A DNA stretch of 64,000 nt, from assembly GCA_964036155.1 (NCBI GenBank), contig OZ038423.1, positions 20,723,249-20,787,248 of the forward strand, read 5' to 3'. Within the stretch, counting starts at the first letter, position 1; the number at the start of each line of letters is the position of its first letter. This DNA comes from Diploscapter coronatus. Taxonomy: Eukaryota; Nematoda; Chromadorea; Rhabditida; Rhabditidae. This document shows, one piece after another, positions 57,261 to 64,000 of this stretch. The notes beneath the pieces are model-generated. The model was not told the DNA's origin and searched no databases. It saw only the letters and a list, made by a program, of their open reading frames with translations. A program made the position numbers and the translations under genes.

Positions 57261-59064
57261 CTTATCTCGAGTTCTGGGTTATTTTTTACCATTTTTTTTT
57301 GCTAGCTATATGGATTGTCGATAAAAAATTATATTTATAGTTGGAGGTTACCCAAGAAGTTCGCGGAAATGGGCTGAAATCTCAAAAATAAGCTAAAAAT
57401 ATTCGTATTTCTGCTCCTGTACTGCCCACAGGCGGAATGTCACGAAAAACCTAGGTTAATTCGACGAGGATTTTGTCAATCTTGATCCCTGAAAGGAAAT
57501 TAATCAATAATTTTTGCCTACACGCGCCTTCGCAGTGATTTTCCGATCGACGTCAAATCGTTCAGTCTGTCCTGTGTTTACACCCTCTGAAAGTGGATAT
57601 TTGTGTTCAAATTTTTTCATAATTAGCCTAATTATCGTAATTTTCTCGAAAATGATCTGTAATGTTTCGGGGTGACGTCGACTAGCAGCAACAGGAAGCC
57701 GAGACAGGCAACAGGATCGAAGGTTAGTAAAATTTCAAATCAACATGTACTAGGCTGTCTGATGTTGTTAAAGTTTTGCTAGAATGCTACATTTTATTCC
57801 TATCGTGGGATGTCGTTTCATATCAAACTGCACGTCAACATGTGGATGAAGTTCTTGATTTTTTTTGTTGGAAAATATGAATTTTTGACTAAATGCAGCA
57901 AATTTGGAATGAATGTATTAGGGAGTAGTTTGCTTTGCTTGTAGGAATATTTTCAGACTTTCACGAACGTCTCCAAGCAAAGAAGATCCCCTACAGCAGT
58001 CGGCAAGACGTTTGAAGAGATTCTTTCTCAAAAAGAATAAGTTTTTATTGTTTTTTTTCTGTGTAAATAAAGTATTTTCATATTGTAAGATGCTGTTTTG
58101 ATAATTTCGTTGTTTGCAAACCATCAAAAGAATTTCCTGAGTAAGAAATTTATTACAAAAGAAAATTACAAACATAGAAATATACATTAGAATAAAAGAA
58201 AATGTTGTCGTGGTCCTTCGTTCATCTCTTCCTTGTCGATCCGCTGCTGTTGTTGTCGAATTCTGAAATAATTCGGTGAAAATACTATAATTATGGTGTG
58301 AACGATCTTTTCAATCATTATTACAATTTTCGAGAATGCTTATGAAATGTTGTTTTTGAATTTAATGACAGCAAACTCCACTCAAATTTCATTCTTCAAC
58401 AAATGAAAGATCTCCACTTCCATTTGTGATCATTAAGGATTAAAAATTTCTTCCGAAAAAATCATAAATGGACTCACATTTTCATTTTTAATCGATCGAT
58501 TGCTCCACTCGGCTCGACTGTCTCCCTCTGCTGCTACTGCTCTGAAAATAATCTTGGAAAATTAACAAAATTCCATCAGTGAATTTAAAAAATCGTTAAA
58601 TTCCATTTCAAGTGTAAGATCATGCATTTACGTTGAAAAATTGAACGGGTTGATAAAGATGCAAGTGCATGTTCTAGCTCGTGATTCGGAATAATTATTT
58701 CAAGCAGAAGGAATTTTTAAAAATAAAAAGTGAAAATTAAAAAAGTAATTTTCTAAGTGAATTCTTTACTGACCTTCTCCGAGCAGGTGGCCGCACTTCC
58801 GTGGTCGTCGTCGCGGCATCTGAAGACCTGAAATTCGAGGGATGATTATCGAGCATTTAGAAGTCGAAAAAACAAAAATACATAGAAAAATTAACCTGAA
58901 AATCGGCGAAATCCCTTTGAAACGAGAAGTTGCAATGCCCCCGCACGCTTATGCATTGAGATGCATTAGGCTCCGCCCCTCCACGCGTTCCCTTACAAAC
59001 TCTGTTCATTTTGACTGTTACAAATTTGCATTTTTCGGGTTTTAAGTATTTTTTTGATTTTTTT

Positions 59065-59165
59065 TTATTATTGCCATCGTCTAAGGTACTTTGCCATGGA
59101 CGTTTTCATACCCAACTCGACTACCATACTTTTAATCCCGAAACCTACTTGGGGGCCCTACGGGT
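59065..59165 (-). repeat. CCCAAG repeat family, inverted copy 3
   Basis: The reverse complement begins GTAGGGCCCCCAAGTAGG and includes AAAAGTATGGTAGTCGAG, in the same order as copy 2. Together copies 2 and 3 bracket about 2 kb in inverted orientation. Confidence 0.5.
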
Positions 59166-59551
59166 GTGTGACTGATCAGGTTGCACGGCTGCAAACTGGC
59201 TGTTGGAAGGGGACACTTGCAGAGCTGGTTCCAGACTGCTAATTGCACTTCCTGAAACCAATTAGCGATAACTACGAGGCAGATAATTGGGACAAAAATC
59301 AATAAAAGTTGCGAAAATGCAGAAAATCGAGTGAAAATTTTAGACCAGTGACAGTTCAAAGATGAAAGTGCGAAAAAAGGAAAGTGGTTACTGTCGAGAT
59401 CTCAACACTTTTTCATTTCCTCTTCTCGATTCGACATTTTTCCTCGAAATTAGTGCACTGTTTCATACTCGAAAATTTTTTATAAGATATCGAAAGTATA
59501 AGATCACGGGCTTATTTTCATACAATTAGCAAATTAACTGATTTATTTCAG

Positions 59552-63869
<4,318 letters not shown>

Positions 63870-64000
63870 GTCATTTTTCAAAATTTCAGATTTTTATGTA
63901 GGAAAAATTGAGGAATTTTCATCTTTTTTCTTAAAAAAAGGTTTATAATTTGTGGAAAAGTGAAACTTCATTATGTTTTGATAGGAAACTAATTTCTCCT

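Larger units (their letters stand above)
57130..59551. other. 2.4-kb region of uncertain content with repeats
   Basis: The region holds two further copies of the CCCAAGCTCCG repeat family (57197-57260, and inverted at 59065-59165). Another GGCTCCGCCCCTCC lies at 58970. Several short exon-like pieces occur on both strands. On the plus strand, 57951-58022 reads TFTNVSKQRRSPTAVGKTFE then EILSQKE and stop, with AATAAA near 58066, but no ATG-led upstream exon fits. Nothing here is firmly a gene. Confidence 0.35.

Noticed and set aside
57951..58022. Small plus-strand final exon (TFTNVSKQRRSP...)
   Set aside because: An upstream exon at about 57680-57721 joins in frame but has a stop before any ATG; not enough to call a gene.
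58203..58828. Three Ser/Thr-rich minus-strand exon-like segments (58262-58203, 58542-58483, 58826-58771)
   Set aside because: Each has an acceptor and donor, but at least two mutually exclusive frame combinations are open and neither joins clearly to 57129.

Overview
This is animal nuclear DNA, most probably from a nematode. The genes are split into many short exons with GT-AG introns. Many introns are only 43-46 nt, acceptors are mostly TTTCAG or TTTTAG, intergenic DNA is AT-rich, and small fold-back transposons sit in introns. I rebuilt exons by hand from reading frame, splice sites and intron phase. The exon models of the recognised genes keep an open frame throughout, and their totals are close to the known family lengths. 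No bacterial, CRISPR, rRNA or tRNA feature was found.

Layout, left to right. (1) 45-207, minus: first coding exon of an unknown acidic protein leaving the window. (2) 823-6013, plus: 12-exon NADAR-domain protein (predicted N-glycosidase fold, YbiA/RibX type). (3) 8688-9755, plus: a tiny four-exon gene for an 88-residue secreted peptide precursor with a KRR site and a CX8C tail; this is the best candidate for something undescribed. (4) 10402-12817, minus: complete 12-exon beta-ureidopropionase (pyrimidine catabolism) with its Glu-Lys-Cys triad. (5) 12818-19344: 6.5 kb without a supportable gene. (6) 19345-27631, plus: 15-exon secreted, Pro/Glu/Ser/Gln/Gly-rich, mucin-like protein of about 1,124 residues with a repeated Gly-Tyr motif and one 452-codon exon. 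(7) 28648-31558, minus: FRA10AC1 homologue, convergent with (6). (8) 35856-45252, plus: 24-exon vigilin with about 15 KH units. (9) 45986-50836, plus: catalytically dead cholinesterase-like, gliotactin/GLIT-1-type membrane protein. (10) 51749-53021, plus: four-exon basic protein of unknown function. (11) 54185-54530: broken Kelch copy. (12) 54674-56309, plus: 10-exon membrane-anchored Kelch protein. (13) 56858-57129, minus: last exons of an unknown gene. (14) 59552-63869, plus: WWP/NEDD4-type HECT ubiquitin ligase running off the right edge, with eroded WW units and a shortened HECT lobe.

Mobile DNA is a second theme. Four small inverted-repeat elements have perfect 8- or 9-bp target duplications or share an exact 58-bp length. 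One family supplies a splice acceptor in vigilin. A possible Helitron 3' end lies in the HECT gene. The genes do not form one pathway. They are a mixed set of housekeeping genes (UPB1, FRA10AC1, vigilin), surface or secreted proteins (GLIT-1-like, Kelch-membrane, mucin-like, candidate peptide) and regulators (NADAR, HECT).
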